A DNA stretch of 64,000 bases from Dehalococcoidia bacterium (GCA_041649635.1 JBAZMV010000006.1:43054-107053), one strand, 5' to 3'. Shown: positions 21,201 through 28,520, counted from the first letter of the stretch. Made by a program: numbers and translations. The notes: generated from the letters alone by a model not told the origin.

Positions 21201-22030
21201 TGAGCTGGAGCGACGGCATAACCACGGCAGCCCGTACCGATACCAACGTGCTCGGCGATATCACCGTCACAGCCAACTTCAGGCGGCCGGGCGGAGGGGG
21301 CGGCTACTCTCCTCCATCCGTTCTGCAGCTCAATATCGACATCTTCGACCACGAGATAATGGCGCTTACGGACGGCAGCGGGACGGTGCAGGGTGATGTG
21401 TACGCCATATCGCCGGAGGGCAACGTGTCCATCCATATCCCGGCGGGCACGACGGCGCTCTTCGGCAACGGCAGCCCCCTCACCGAGCTGAACGTCGATT
21501 CCATTGACTACTGTCCCGGTCCTCCGGACGGCAAGACGGTCATCGCCGCATTCGACTTCCATCCCGACGGGGCCACCTTCGACCCCGCAATAGAGATAAC
21601 CGTAACGTACGATCCGGATGCCCTGCCGGAAGGGACGGACGCGTCGCAGCTGGTCATTGCCTTCTATAACGAGACAACAGGGACGTGGGAATACCTGAAC
21701 GGCACGGTGAACCCTGACACCAACACGATAACCTTCTCCGTGACCCATTTCACTATCTTCGCCGTCATGGCCCCGGGCGAATGTGCCCCGGAGCCCGCCG
21801 AGACGCCCGCGCCGACAGCCGAGCCCACAGCGACGCCCACGGTTGAGCCGACGCCGACGGCCACGCCGACCGTGTCTCCGACCGCGACGCCGACAGCGAC
21901 AGCCATGCCGCCGACTGGAGGCGCAGACGACGACTCGGATAACACCGAGACGCTGGTTCTAATCATAGTGGGCTGTATTCTGGCGGCGGCTTTGGTCATT
22001 GCTCTAGTGCTCAGATTAAGAAAACGATAG
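15221..22030 (+). CDS. Giant surface protein with GLUG and InlB-type repeats
   Basis: 2269 residues, wall- or membrane-anchored. Order: signal peptide (1-35); N-terminal sandwich domains; a fibronectin-like domain near 360-440; GLUG block 1 (about 585-885, 10-11 repeats of VGGLVGxN...NSYATGxVSG); an InlB-type repeat (about 943-1011); GLUG block 2 (about 1127-1510, about 14 repeats); six more InlB-type repeats (about 1576-2020) of two alternating subtypes ending ANFA; a ZU5-like domain (about 2030-2183); a Pro/Thr stalk rich in TPTATPT; a C-terminal helix (about 2245-2265) with LRKR. Each GLUG block closes with the same SFWD...SAGGTG...EMK motif. GGGAGG precedes the ATG. GLUG and InlB modules are known from adhesins; a role in attachment or as a surface coat is inferred. 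Confidence 0.9.
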   Translation: MQFKSIAGYITIIILLAAVVGGLAALPSHGAVAADGTLNNSSITGLGIAPQLNITRFDFYTLSVNVDPGGRTINNVSFVIRPQNAGVNNSDWDFLTNGTPNPDPNVPFTREATEGPAGTWSFNLLRPDNIYPEIAFIRGINSSPSNSRFWRDSYHLMHFTNHFDMGANTSFFIELYATPKTTAPLSVDMQVFLVGNGFNISEFQSGNFSNEAWRNHTDVELVGTISQASDYHHTHSPNSSHFLIPLSTNSEAKIEIGNKSIDISGDFWVIFTTGHQLQNRGWDLKYHPGENNGTWYKGSGTTFALQSGCPDAHVHFAREFPADPYNSMEVYVAVGYEEGGTSYNFSSAKSLFSFSELPNLPPNPSAFTAPAPGIYQGNVTISWFPATDPNNDPLTYNVSLIDDEAVETQIASNLSATSFSLNSSAYADGFYNIRVEACESGTDDLFCTDFDLLSNFDEGLCEFFRIWNGDPEGGIGTTGNPYLICDVCDLQNMKLNLSAHYALNNSIDLTVLDWGNWSDGNGFIPIGNFSNPFEGSFDGCGYNISGLFINRSSTSFVGLFAYFHLGTLSNVSLIDVNITGLYNVGGLAGGNWDGAVNNSYVTGSVNAIQGDVGGLIGDNNGTVNNSCAAAEVSGNTDNVGGLVGDNADSGSVNNSCATGNVIGGDGNVGGLVGYNYGYGVINNSYATGTVNGYDYIGGLLGYSEEYGSVSNSYATGDVGGNLDVGGLAGYNDGSVYNCSAAGAVSGSENTGGLIGENSYDATINCSYAAANVAGNQVAGGLAGENLGLISRSYATGNVSAGNSNIGGLVGYNNCGDIIDAYAAGNVSGASDVGGLVGTDNGCGVINSSYSTGYVSGTGVEIGGFLGRNESSEVYNSFWDTETSNQSISAGGTGKTTAEMKTLSTFNGSGWDIEENTVNINNGYPYLSWQTPGNSPVWYIYPGPFSFTLNYSAGAGGSVTGNTSQIVAYGGNGTAVTAVPDACYYFVSWNDSSTQNPRTDTNVTSNITVTANFAAGYAYANGSGTVGDPWLITNVSELQAMICNLSAHYALANDIDASATSGWNGGAGFIPVGNGSGAFTGTFDGRGYTVTGLFINRSADNVGLFGYVNPEWAAVSNVSLVDLNITGADFVGGLAGSNYGSVYNCSAAGNVSGSQSVGGLMGYNMGTVSNSSAAANVSGTYMHTGGLVGWNDNSSGYGTISNSYASGTVDGVDNVGGLAGTSNGIIDNSSSTASVDGNDDVGGLVGENVTGGSVSNSSAAGAVNGRYYVGGLAGENQVNGSIYDSHSTGNTSGTNCIGGLVGLNNASTSDSYAAGKVTGNQHVGGFAGYNDYGTVNSSYSTGGVNGNWDVGGFVGLNNWGTVNNSYSTGNVSGTNNRVGGFVGTNYANVSDSYARGNVSGIQYIGGFAGQNHGLSAVITMSYSTGTVSGTSNLGGFVGSNSFGTVNNSYAIGNVSGGTTVGGLAGYTSGDTSGGSVKHSYSKGTVSGSGNLGGLIGFNDNCSVSVSFWDMQTSGQLTSAGGTGLNTSEMKDFFTFYAAGWDLICESDNGTDDIWGIDYSGASNNGYPFLWWQGLTHNVSFTLTYTAGPNGTINGTSPQVVGCNGIGSAVQAVPDACYVFVNWSDSITDNPRTDANVFGNITVIANFAMDTFMLNTSSTVGGNVSVPGEGPFGPYNCSQIVPITAVNDSCYYFVNWSGTGVDAGMVAAPGNASTTINMSHSYSVQANFAIYQYTLNYSAGAHGAIAANASQIVNCGSNGLPVTAVADACYHFVNWNDAVTDNPRTDTNVLGNIAATANFAIDQVTLTTSSTAGGNVTAPGEPGPYGYNCGDIVTINATPDACYHFVNWTGTGVDANRVADPNTASTTINMSGSYAVQANFAIDTFTLTYNASAGGSITGATPQVVNCGADGAQVTAVPDACYHFVNWSDGLATAARIDTNILGDITVTANFAIDQFTLTYTAGTGGTINGTTPQTVDCGADGTGVTATPDAGYNFLSWSDGITTAARTDTNVLGDITVTANFRRPGGGGGYSPPSVLQLNIDIFDHEIMALTDGSGTVQGDVYAISPEGNVSIHIPAGTTALFGNGSPLTELNVDSIDYCPGPPDGKTVIAAFDFHPDGATFDPAIEITVTYDPDALPEGTDASQLVIAFYNETTGTWEYLNGTVNPDTNTITFSVTHFTIFAVMAPGECAPEPAETPAPTAEPTATPTVEPTPTATPTVSPTATPTATAMPPTGGADDDSDNTETLVLIIVGCILAAALVIALVLRLRKR

Positions 22031-22043
22031 CCGGGCGGCGCAG

Positions 22044-22345
22044 TAGGGGCGCCGCTTGCTGCGCCCTATATATCGGGCAGGGCTTGCCCTGCCCCTACAC
22101 GACGAAGATACGTAGGTGGGCTACGCCCACCGAATAACAAGCGGCCCCGTATGGTCGTAGCGCGATACGCCCTCGCTATGGATTCCGGCCTTCGCCGGAA
22201 TGACGGGCACGACCCTCACCCTGACCCTCTCCCTGCGGAGGGAGAGGGAAGAAATTATGAATTAACACCCCCTAACCCCCTCTTCTAAAAAGAGGGGGAA
22301 GAGGCTCCGCCTCGTGGTTTTCCCGACACCGGATGGGCTGTCAAT
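22044..22345. repeat. Cluster of small palindromic repeats
   Basis: The gap 22031-22495 lies between convergent genes and has no supported ORF. It holds GTAGGGGC...GCCCCTAC palindromes (22044-22100), GTAGGTGGGCTACGCCCACC, ATTCCGGCCTTCGCCGGAAT (about 22184-22203), a strong CCCTCTCCCT-GCGG-AGGGAGAGGG hairpin (about 22228-22251) that may end transcription of the surface-protein gene, and CCCCCTCTTC ... AAGAGGGGG. Confidence 0.6.
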
Positions 22346-22388
22346 AAACCGTCAGTGTTAGTCCTCCTGAAGAGGTTAGCGACCTAAC

Positions 22389-22482
22389 AGAGGTACAGGA
22401 GACGGCGTCTCCTGACGGGGTCTTAGGGGTGTCCCCTAACTCTTTTTTAATCCCCCAAGAATGGGGGATAACAGAGGGTTGA
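22389..22482 (+). repeat. Three-hairpin repeat, full copy
   Basis: First stem CAGGAGAC-GGC-GTCTCCTG, core TTAGGGGTGTCCCCTAA, T-run CTCTTTTTTAA, third stem TCCCCCAAGAATGGGGGA, end GGGTTGA. It lies between convergent genes and follows the direction of the surface-protein gene. Confidence 0.8.
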
Positions 22483-22495
22483 TTAATACCACTCT

Positions 22496-23524
22496 CTACT
22501 TCTGCGGCTCGATGATGACCTTGATGCACTCGCTGCCCGCGGCGACGAGGTTGAAACCTTTGCCGATATCAGCCAGCGGCAATCGGTGCGTGATCATTCG
22601 ATTCAGGCACACTCTGCGGCTGGCGATGAGTTCCAGCGCCGTGGCATAATCCGCCGGGTTGCCCGCGTACGATGTGGTAAGCGTGATATCGTTCTTGTAG
22701 AACAGCTTGTTCACCGGCAGCGACATTCTGTAGTCAGGCTCCGGCGGCGCGAAGAAGAGCACGGTGCCGCCGCGCTCGACGAGGCTGATCGACTGATCGA
22801 AAGCCGCCGGCGCAGTTGTGCAGACGATTACAAGGTCGACCAGACGGCCGTTGTTGAGTCGACGCAGATGCGAAGCGATATCCTCGTTGGCGTTCAGCGC
22901 GGCGTAAGCGCCGAAGCGTCCCGCCGCCTCCAGCCGCGCGTCAGATACATCCGTCGCTATGACGCGCGTGGCCCCCAGCAATCCGGCCAGGTGTATATGG
23001 ATCAGCCCGGCGATGCCGCTGCCCATGACCAGGACGCTCTGCCCCGGCTGCAGCCGCGCCGTGCGCTGGCCGCGCAGCACGCAGGCCAGCGGCTCGGTGA
23101 AGCTGGCATCCTCGAACGAGACGCCCTCCGGTATCTTGAACACACCGCGGTCGACGTTTATCGCGGGCAGGCGCACGAACTCGGCGAAGCCGCCGGGATC
23201 GAACTTGGTGCGCCGTAAAGTATCGCATGCGGTATGATGGCCGCTCAGGCAATAGCGGCAGGTATTGCAGGGGACGTGGTGCGCGGCGACGATTCGGTCG
23301 CCCTCTTTATAAGATTCGACGCCCTTGCCGACAGCGGCGACGACGCCGGCTATCTCGTGACCGAGAACAAGCGGGGCCTTGGGGAGGCGGTCCCACTCCG
23401 CCACGTCGCTGCCGCAGATGCCGCTGGCCTCGACGCGCACCAGCATCTCGCCGGGACCTATCTTCGATACAGGCCGCTCTTCGATACGGACGTCATTGTT
23501 ATTATAGTAAACCGCGACACGCAA
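22496..23524 (-). CDS. Zinc-dependent medium-chain alcohol dehydrogenase
   Basis: 342 residues of the sorbitol/threonine dehydrogenase type; it would oxidise a polyol or secondary alcohol with NAD(P). Catalytic zinc residues sit in GICGSD (near 37) and GHEIAG (near 58). The structural zinc lobe has four cysteines in CNTCRYCLSGHHTAC (about 92-106). The nucleotide fold is VMGSGIAGL near 175. The start codon is TTG, 2 bases after the aldolase stop, with AAGGA inside the end of that gene, so the two are coupled. The substrate is unknown, perhaps the product of the aldolase. Confidence 0.9.
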   Translation of the reverse strand: MRVAVYYNNNDVRIEERPVSKIGPGEMLVRVEASGICGSDVAEWDRLPKAPLVLGHEIAGVVAAVGKGVESYKEGDRIVAAHHVPCNTCRYCLSGHHTACDTLRRTKFDPGGFAEFVRLPAINVDRGVFKIPEGVSFEDASFTEPLACVLRGQRTARLQPGQSVLVMGSGIAGLIHIHLAGLLGATRVIATDVSDARLEAAGRFGAYAALNANEDIASHLRRLNNGRLVDLVIVCTTAPAAFDQSISLVERGGTVLFFAPPEPDYRMSLPVNKLFYKNDITLTTSYAGNPADYATALELIASRRVCLNRMITHRLPLADIGKGFNLVAAGSECIKVIIEPQK

Positions 23525-23526
23525 GG

Positions 23527-24399
23527 TTAATCCTTGATTTCTTTACCGCCGGCACCGCCGCCGGCAAAATTCGACTTCTGCTTTAGCTTCCTGACGAACT
23601 TCTTGCGCGTATCCTCGCTCTTTTCGTTATCGTATATCTCCTGGGCCTCCATTGGAGACGCGTCCCGGTGGACTATTGCCCTGAGCGCCTTGATCATGGC
23701 CACAGGATAATCGTTCTGCCAGATGTTCCGTCCCAGGTTAACGCCTATGGCCCCCTTCTCCATTCCGTCATAGACGAAACTGAAGACCTCTTTCTCCGAC
23801 TCGACCTGGGGCCCGCCGGCCATGATGACGGGGACGGGACAGCCGTTCACGACCTTCTCGAAGTTCTCGCACCAGTATGTCTTGACCACGCGCGCCCCGA
23901 GCTCCGCGGCGATACGCGAGGCAAGAGCCAGATATCGTGCGTCGCGCTTCTCCAGTTCCTTGCCCACGGCGGTAACGGCCATTACCGGTATACCATACTT
24001 TTCGCCCTCATCGACCAGCTTCGCCAGGTTCAGGAGCGACTGTTTCTCGTAATCAGTGCCTACAAATATCGATATGCCCAGCGCCGAGACGTTGAGACGG
24101 ATTGCATCCTCGATCGCCGTCGTTATACCCTCATCGGCAAGATCATGCCCGACGACGCTGGAGCCGCCGGATACGCGGAGGATAATCGGTTTCGAGCCCT
24201 TGGGATCGATGGCCTGGCGCAGGACGCCTCTGGTGACGAATACCGCGTCACAATAAGGCAACAGGGGTTTCAAAGTATCGCCCGGTTTCTCCAGCTTGCG
24301 CGTAGGCCCCTGGAAATACCCGTGATCGATGGGCATGATCAGGCAGCGCCCGTTGCGCTGCACCACCTGATATATCCTGTTCTTCAATCCCCAGTCCAT
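23527..24399 (-). CDS. LsrF/DhnA-family class I aldolase
   Basis: 290 residues. It closely resembles E. coli LsrF (thiolase of the phospho-AI-2 pathway) in DHGYFQGPT, the TRG(V/I)LR segment, MAVT(A/G)VGK, AGCPVP-type NGCPVPVIMAGG and GRNIWQND(Y)PVAM. The Schiff-base lysine is probably in VVKTYW near residue 175. The wider family also includes fructose-bisphosphate and ADH-synthase aldolases, so the substrate is open. No other lsr genes are nearby. A promoter (24436-24464) and AGGAAAGGGA precede the ATG. It is followed by an overlapping-context dehydrogenase. Confidence 0.88.
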   Translation of the reverse strand: MDWGLKNRIYQVVQRNGRCLIMPIDHGYFQGPTRKLEKPGDTLKPLLPYCDAVFVTRGVLRQAIDPKGSKPIILRVSGGSSVVGHDLADEGITTAIEDAIRLNVSALGISIFVGTDYEKQSLLNLAKLVDEGEKYGIPVMAVTAVGKELEKRDARYLALASRIAAELGARVVKTYWCENFEKVVNGCPVPVIMAGGPQVESEKEVFSFVYDGMEKGAIGVNLGRNIWQNDYPVAMIKALRAIVHRDASPMEAQEIYDNEKSEDTRKKFVRKLKQKSNFAGGGAGGKEIKD

Positions 24400-24435
24400 A
24401 ATCGTGTCCCTTTCCTGATATATGCTCGTGTCCGT

Positions 24436-24464
24436 AGTTTATTAGTTGGATTGACGTTAGTCAA
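24436..24464 (-). promoter_or_regulatory. Predicted promoter of the aldolase-dehydrogenase pair
   Basis: TTGACT (24459-24464), 17 bp, TAAACT (24436-24441) on the minus strand. The -35 lies in a small palindrome TTGAC-TAAC-GTCAA that could be an operator. Confidence 0.6.
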
Positions 24465-24491
24465 GTATATCGCCCGGCTCCCTCTCGCATC

Positions 24492-24528
24492 AAATAAAAA
24501 GCACCTCACCGCAACTGCGATAAGGTGC
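24492..24528 (-). terminator. Intrinsic terminator after the desulforedoxin pair
   Basis: GCACCT / AGGTGC stem with an inner CGC/GCG stem is followed on the minus strand by TTTTTATTT. It lies 35 bases after the second desulforedoxin stop. Confidence 0.8.
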
Positions 24529-24562
24529 CTCCGGCTTGATAAATTCGATCCGGATCAGACCG

Positions 24563-24706
24563 TTAATCCGAGGACGGCAACGGGCGGGCTTCCTGCATTT
24601 CCATATCCTTGCCGCAACACGAAACCACACCATCGCCGGCCTTTACGCACAATACCTCGGTGTTACATACGCTGCATTTGAACCGTTTGCCTAGCTGATT
24701 AGCCAC
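24563..24706 (-). CDS. Desulforedoxin-like protein, 47 residues
   Basis: The minus-strand frame begins GTG (24706) and reads ANQLGKRFKCSVC, then VKAGDGVVSCCGKDMEM, ending PLPSSD. The spacing CxxC ... CC-G is that of desulforedoxin, a tiny protein with one Fe(Cys)4 centre, and of the N-terminal domain of desulfoferrodoxin. GGAG stands 8 bases before the start. It is a paralogue of the next gene and shares its promoter. A role in electron transfer or oxygen defence is inferred. It ends before a strong terminator. Confidence 0.85.
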   Translation of the reverse strand: MANQLGKRFKCSVCNTEVLCVKAGDGVVSCCGKDMEMQEARPLPSSD

Positions 24707-24724
24707 AGAACTTACTCCTTTTGC

Positions 24725-24841
24725 TTACTTCTTCTTCATCTGCTCGCCGCAGCAGGTTATGGCTCCCTGCCCGGCTTTGGTAACCATAAACTCGGAGCCG
24801 CATTTCGCGCATACATATCTTTTGCCTACTTCGTTTGCCAC
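24725..24841 (-). CDS. Desulforedoxin-like protein, 38 residues
   Basis: The start is GTG 24841, chosen because GGAGGG lies 6 bases upstream; the frame is open further but that sequence contains the promoter. The product reads ANEVGKRYVCAKCG, then VTKAGQGAITCCGEQM, nearly the length of the classic 36-residue desulforedoxin. Cysteines are at residues 11, 14, 30 and 31. It sits 18 bases upstream of its paralogue under a near-consensus promoter, which suggests high expression. Confidence 0.87.
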   Translation of the reverse strand: MANEVGKRYVCAKCGSEFMVTKAGQGAITCCGEQMKKK

Positions 24842-24880
24842 CGGAACCCTCCAATTACATTGAATACCAAATGTAGTATT

Positions 24881-24909
24881 ATTATAGCCCTCAAAAAAAG
24901 GACGGTCAA
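24881..24909 (-). promoter_or_regulatory. Predicted strong promoter of the desulforedoxin pair
   Basis: TTGACC (24904-24909), 17 bp, TATAAT (24881-24886) on the minus strand, beginning about 50 bases past the lepB stop. Confidence 0.75.
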
Positions 24910-24962
24910 CACCTGTGAGCATACTTGCGAGAACGGAATATTCCTCTACGACAGACAGCGCG

Positions 24963-25493
24963 TCACTCCGCGTAAGAATAGCCGTCGATAAGGTGCCAGT
25001 CTTCCAGAGGCCAGTAAAGAAGCCACGCCCGCCCGATGATGTTCTCTTCAGGGAGCGGCCCCCAGCTGCGGGAATCGCTGCTGGCCTGGCGGTTATCGCC
25101 CATAACGAAATAGCAGCCGTCGGGTATTTTCATATTAGACAAAGGACTTGTTGTTCCTTTCACGTAAGGCTCCTCCAGCGGAGAGCCGTTAATGTATACT
25201 GTTGAATTCTTAATCTCAATCGACTCTCCGGGACAACCGACGACCCTCTTGACCAGCGTTCGTTCCGGATCGAGCGGATGCGTGAAAATGACAACGTCGC
25301 CCCGTTGCGGCTCGCCGAACCAGTAGGCGGCCTTGACCACGATCAGGCGCTGGCCATCGTGGAGATTAACCTCCATCGATGAGCCTTCAACTACCCGGCT
25401 CTCTATGATGGTTTGCACGCCGAAGAATAGCAGCAAAGCCAGCGCCACGGACGCTATTATCTGCAGGACTATCGACATCTTCATATTTGTCAT
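24963..25493 (-). CDS. lepB: Signal peptidase I
   Basis: 176 residues, one N-terminal membrane helix (about 7-27), the catalytic serine in EGSSMEVNL (near 39), the catalytic lysine in LVKRVVGCPGE (near 82) and the box E MGDNRQASSDSR. It removes signal peptides outside the membrane, as needed by the many exported proteins in this window. It is the short type found in Gram-positive-like bacteria. Confidence 0.95.
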   Translation of the reverse strand: MTNMKMSIVLQIIASVALALLLFFGVQTIIESRVVEGSSMEVNLHDGQRLIVVKAAYWFGEPQRGDVVIFTHPLDPERTLVKRVVGCPGESIEIKNSTVYINGSPLEEPYVKGTTSPLSNMKIPDGCYFVMGDNRQASSDSRSWGPLPEENIIGRAWLLYWPLEDWHLIDGYSYAE

Positions 25494-25658
25494 TATACAA
25501 CATTATGCAATATATGACGAAATTATTCACAAGGTCTTGGTTACTGCAAATCTATGGCATGGCATTTAAAGCTGTCTTCAAGCTGGCCGCAGCGCATATA
25601 GACCTGAAACCTGCAAGGTGATAGAATTTGTCTGTAATGTTGGCTGGGAGAAAATAAG

Positions 25659-26408
25659 ATGTCAGGTCATTCCAAATGGTCAACCATTAAACGCCAGAAG
25701 GGCGCAGCCGACGCCAAACGAGGGACGCTCTTCACCAAGCTGAGCAAGGAGATCGAGGCCGCGGCGCGCGGGGGTGATCCCAATCCCGAGATGAATTTCA
25801 AGCTGAGGCTGGCGGTGCAGAAGGCCCGCGACAGCAATATGCCCGTAGATAATATCGAACGGGCCATCAAAAGGGCATCCGGCGAACTGGGCGGAGTCCA
25901 ACCTGCAGAACATCATTACGAAGGCTACGGGCCGAGCGGTGCAGCAATACTGATTGAAGTACTTACAGACAATAAGAACCGGACAACCGCAGAGGTAAGA
26001 AATGTCTTTTCACGCGGCGGCGGCAACCTCGGCGAGAACGGCTGTGTCACTTGGATATTCCAGCCTAAGGGAGTGATTGTAGTCGAAGCTTTGGGCAACG
26101 CCGACGACCTGGCACTTTTAGCTATCGACGCTGGCGCTGAAGACGTAAAACAGGACGGTGACACCCTGGAAATACAGACCGTGCCGGAGGAACTTGAGGC
26201 GGTGAGGAAGAAGCTGGAAGCTCAGAACATCAAGATCACCTCCTCCGAACTGACGAGAATCCCGCAGAACATGATAGCGCTCGATAAGAAATCCGCTATT
26301 CAGGCTCTGAAGCTTATGGACAGGCTTGAGGAGCTCGACGACGTGCAGCGTGTATACACCAATGCCGACTTCCCCGATGACGCCATCGAAGAATACGGCG
26401 GCCAGTGA
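25659..26408 (+). CDS. yebC: YebC/PmpR-family protein
   Basis: 249 residues with the family start SGHSKWSTIKRQKGAAD and EAARGGDPNPEMNF. The family includes transcription regulators and, as shown more recently, factors that help ribosomes through difficult proline stretches. GGGAG precedes the ATG. It stands directly before ruvC and ruvA, a common order in bacteria. Confidence 0.95.
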   Translation: MSGHSKWSTIKRQKGAADAKRGTLFTKLSKEIEAAARGGDPNPEMNFKLRLAVQKARDSNMPVDNIERAIKRASGELGGVQPAEHHYEGYGPSGAAILIEVLTDNKNRTTAEVRNVFSRGGGNLGENGCVTWIFQPKGVIVVEALGNADDLALLAIDAGAEDVKQDGDTLEIQTVPEELEAVRKKLEAQNIKITSSELTRIPQNMIALDKKSAIQALKLMDRLEELDDVQRVYTNADFPDDAIEEYGGQ

Positions 26409-26498
26409 TAAAAGACTAATCGTATCACTGCTCTACACCGCTAAGTACATGGAATGCCGCTGCAAGCGATATCGAACCTGCAATTAATTGTTTGTGAA

Positions 26499-26987
26499 AT
26501 GCGAATCATAGGAATCGACCCCGGAACGCTCACGCTGGGATACGGCATAATCGACGAGGTATCCGGCGAGATAAAGTATGTCGCCTGCGGAGCGCTTAAT
26601 GCTCCATCAACCATGCAGATGCCAGACCGGCTCTACAAGATACATAGAGAGCTGCGCGATGTCATAAGACAATACCATCCCGACACAGCTGCCATCGAAG
26701 AGCCCTTCGTGGCCAAGAACGCCCGCTCGGCCATTGCCGTAGGACAGGCTATAGGCGCGGCGACGATAGCGATAATCGAAAGCGGGATGCCGCTTCACCG
26801 TTACACTCCTACCCAGGTCAAGCAGTCTGTGACCAGCTATGGTCGCAGCGGTAAGGAACAGGTGGCGGAGATGGTTTGTGTTATACTGAATCTGCCGGCG
26901 CCGCCGCGGCCCTCCGATGCCGCCGACGCCCTGGCGGTGGCTGTGTGCCACATCCAGGCGCAACATATATCGAGCTTGCTGAAATGA
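26499..26987 (+). CDS. ruvC: Holliday junction endonuclease RuvC
   Basis: 162 residues from ATG 26499 (MRIIGIDPG), the usual start; an upstream ATG at 26454 would add 15 atypical residues. Acidic catalytic residues are in IGIDPGT, AIEEPFVAKNA and DAADALAVAVCH. It cuts recombination junctions. The stop overlaps the ruvA start (ATGA). Confidence 0.95.
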   Translation: MRIIGIDPGTLTLGYGIIDEVSGEIKYVACGALNAPSTMQMPDRLYKIHRELRDVIRQYHPDTAAIEEPFVAKNARSAIAVGQAIGAATIAIIESGMPLHRYTPTQVKQSVTSYGRSGKEQVAEMVCVILNLPAPPRPSDAADALAVAVCHIQAQHISSLLK

Positions 26988-27556
26988 TAGCAGGAATTGA
27001 AGGAAAGCTGATCTCCCGCAACGCCTCCGGGGCTGTGATTAAGGTTGGAGGCGTCAGCTTCCATATCCAGGTGCCCGCCTCCACGCTGAGCGCGCTGGGC
27101 AACACGGGCAGCACGGTCTCGCTATACACGAACATGCAGGTCAGAGAGGACAGCATCGCTCTGTACGGGTTCGCCACCGAGGAGGAACTGGAGACCTTCC
27201 GTGTCCTGCTCACCGTCACCGGCGTCGGGCCCCGGGTGGCGCTCTCCGTGCTTTCGGCGCTGAACCCGGGCCAGCTTGCGCTGGCGGTCTCCAGCGGCAA
27301 CGCCGACATGCTGAGCCACATACCCGGCGTGGGCAAAAAGACGGCCAGCCGTCTGCTGCTGGAACTCAAGGACAAGATGGGAGGCATCACTGTCGGAACC
27401 GCCTCAGCCGAGGGCAACGACCTCACAGCGGCGCTGCTGGGATTGGGCTACTCGCCGTCCGAGGTGGCCTCCGCCGTCGCCGCGCTTCCGGTATCGCCCG
27501 ATATGACGCTAGAGGAGAAGATACGGCTGGCGCTGCAACAATTCTCCGGCAAATGA
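26984..27556 (+). CDS. ruvA: Holliday junction branch-migration protein RuvA
   Basis: 190 residues beginning MIAGIEGKLISR at ATG 26984, a 4-base overlap with ruvC. The N-terminal OB domain is followed by helix-hairpin-helix motifs (LLTVTGVGPRVAL and LSHIPGVGKKTASRLL) and the small C-terminal domain III. It loads the RuvB motor on junctions; ruvB is not in this window. Confidence 0.95.
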   Translation: MIAGIEGKLISRNASGAVIKVGGVSFHIQVPASTLSALGNTGSTVSLYTNMQVREDSIALYGFATEEELETFRVLLTVTGVGPRVALSVLSALNPGQLALAVSSGNADMLSHIPGVGKKTASRLLLELKDKMGGITVGTASAEGNDLTAALLGLGYSPSEVASAVAALPVSPDMTLEEKIRLALQQFSGK

Positions 27557-27560
27557 TGTG

Positions 27561-28520
27561 ATGGACGATAACCTTCTTTCCCTTTTAGCCTGCCCCGATT
27601 GCGGCTCCAGTGATCTTGCGTTCGATTCCGGCGAGCGACTGGTCTGCGCTGCGTGCAAAGCAACGTTTCCGATAATTAACAACGTGCCGCAGATGCTGCC
27701 GTCCGGACTGGCGAAGTCGCTTGAATCTAAGGAAGAATACACCGGCAGGCTGATGACGGCGACACGGGCGGGAGAGCGCCCCACCGATCCGGCGAACCTC
27801 GAGACCGACCGGCTCATGTGGGAGCACCACCTGTACGACGTTGGCAAAGAGTCTATCTTCACCAACGCCGTGGCGGCGGAGATATTCATTGCATACGCCG
27901 AGAAGGGCGCGAGCGACCTGTGCCGACGGGTGAGGGATATTTGCGGAGGCGTCTCTGGCAAGAAGCTGCTTTACGTAGGCAGCGGTAACGACAGACTGGT
28001 TTCCCTGCCGCTTCAGAACGAAGGCGCTCTCATGGTTAACCTCGATATAGTCAACGAGTCGATGCAGGACCTGATGAACTGGGGAGCCAAAACCTGCGTC
28101 TGCGGCGACATACGCCAACTGCCCTTCCGCGAGGATTCTTTCGATGTAGTATTCTCCAAAGGCTCACTGCACCACTCACAGCCTATCGACGAACCGCTGC
28201 AATCGATGATACGAGTATGCAGGAAGGGCGGTCACATAGTCCTGGTCGAGCCGAACAAGTTAGTCACCCTGCCGCGCTCGCGCCTGCCGAAAGGGTTCGC
28301 CGTGCCCACGCCGTACGAGCACCACCTGTCGAGCCGGGACATCGTTAAGATATTAAAGACTAAAGGTGTCGACGATATTCATACGGAGGCCTTTACCCAC
28401 GCGCCGCCGGGAACGCCGAAGCTCGCAGCACGCATCTGGAATTGGAAGGGACGCGCCATGCCGTGGCTCTTCAAACACTTCGCCTTCGAGTTCCTCGTGC
28501 GCGGACAAAAGAAGCTATAA
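27561..28520 (+). CDS. SAM-dependent methyltransferase with zinc-ribbon start
   Basis: About 319 residues. A Trm112-like four-cysteine ribbon (ACPDCGSS and VCAACKATFP) comes first, then a class I methyltransferase: LLYVGSGNDR, the acidic residue in VNLDIVN, DIRQLPFREDSFDVVFSKGSLHH. The substrate is unknown. GTG 27558 and ATG 27561 are both possible starts, within 5 bases of the ruvA stop, so it is probably the fourth gene of the yebC-ruvC-ruvA group. Confidence 0.85.
   Translation: MDDNLLSLLACPDCGSSDLAFDSGERLVCAACKATFPIINNVPQMLPSGLAKSLESKEEYTGRLMTATRAGERPTDPANLETDRLMWEHHLYDVGKESIFTNAVAAEIFIAYAEKGASDLCRRVRDICGGVSGKKLLYVGSGNDRLVSLPLQNEGALMVNLDIVNESMQDLMNWGAKTCVCGDIRQLPFREDSFDVVFSKGSLHHSQPIDEPLQSMIRVCRKGGHIVLVEPNKLVTLPRSRLPKGFAVPTPYEHHLSSRDIVKILKTKGVDDIHTEAFTHAPPGTPKLAARIWNWKGRAMPWLFKHFAFEFLVRGQKKL

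Noticed and set aside
20351..21748. 465-residue minus-strand ORF opposite the surface protein
   Set aside because: It mirrors the codon pattern of the InlB-type and ZU5-like regions and has no start signal; it is a shadow of the plus-strand gene.
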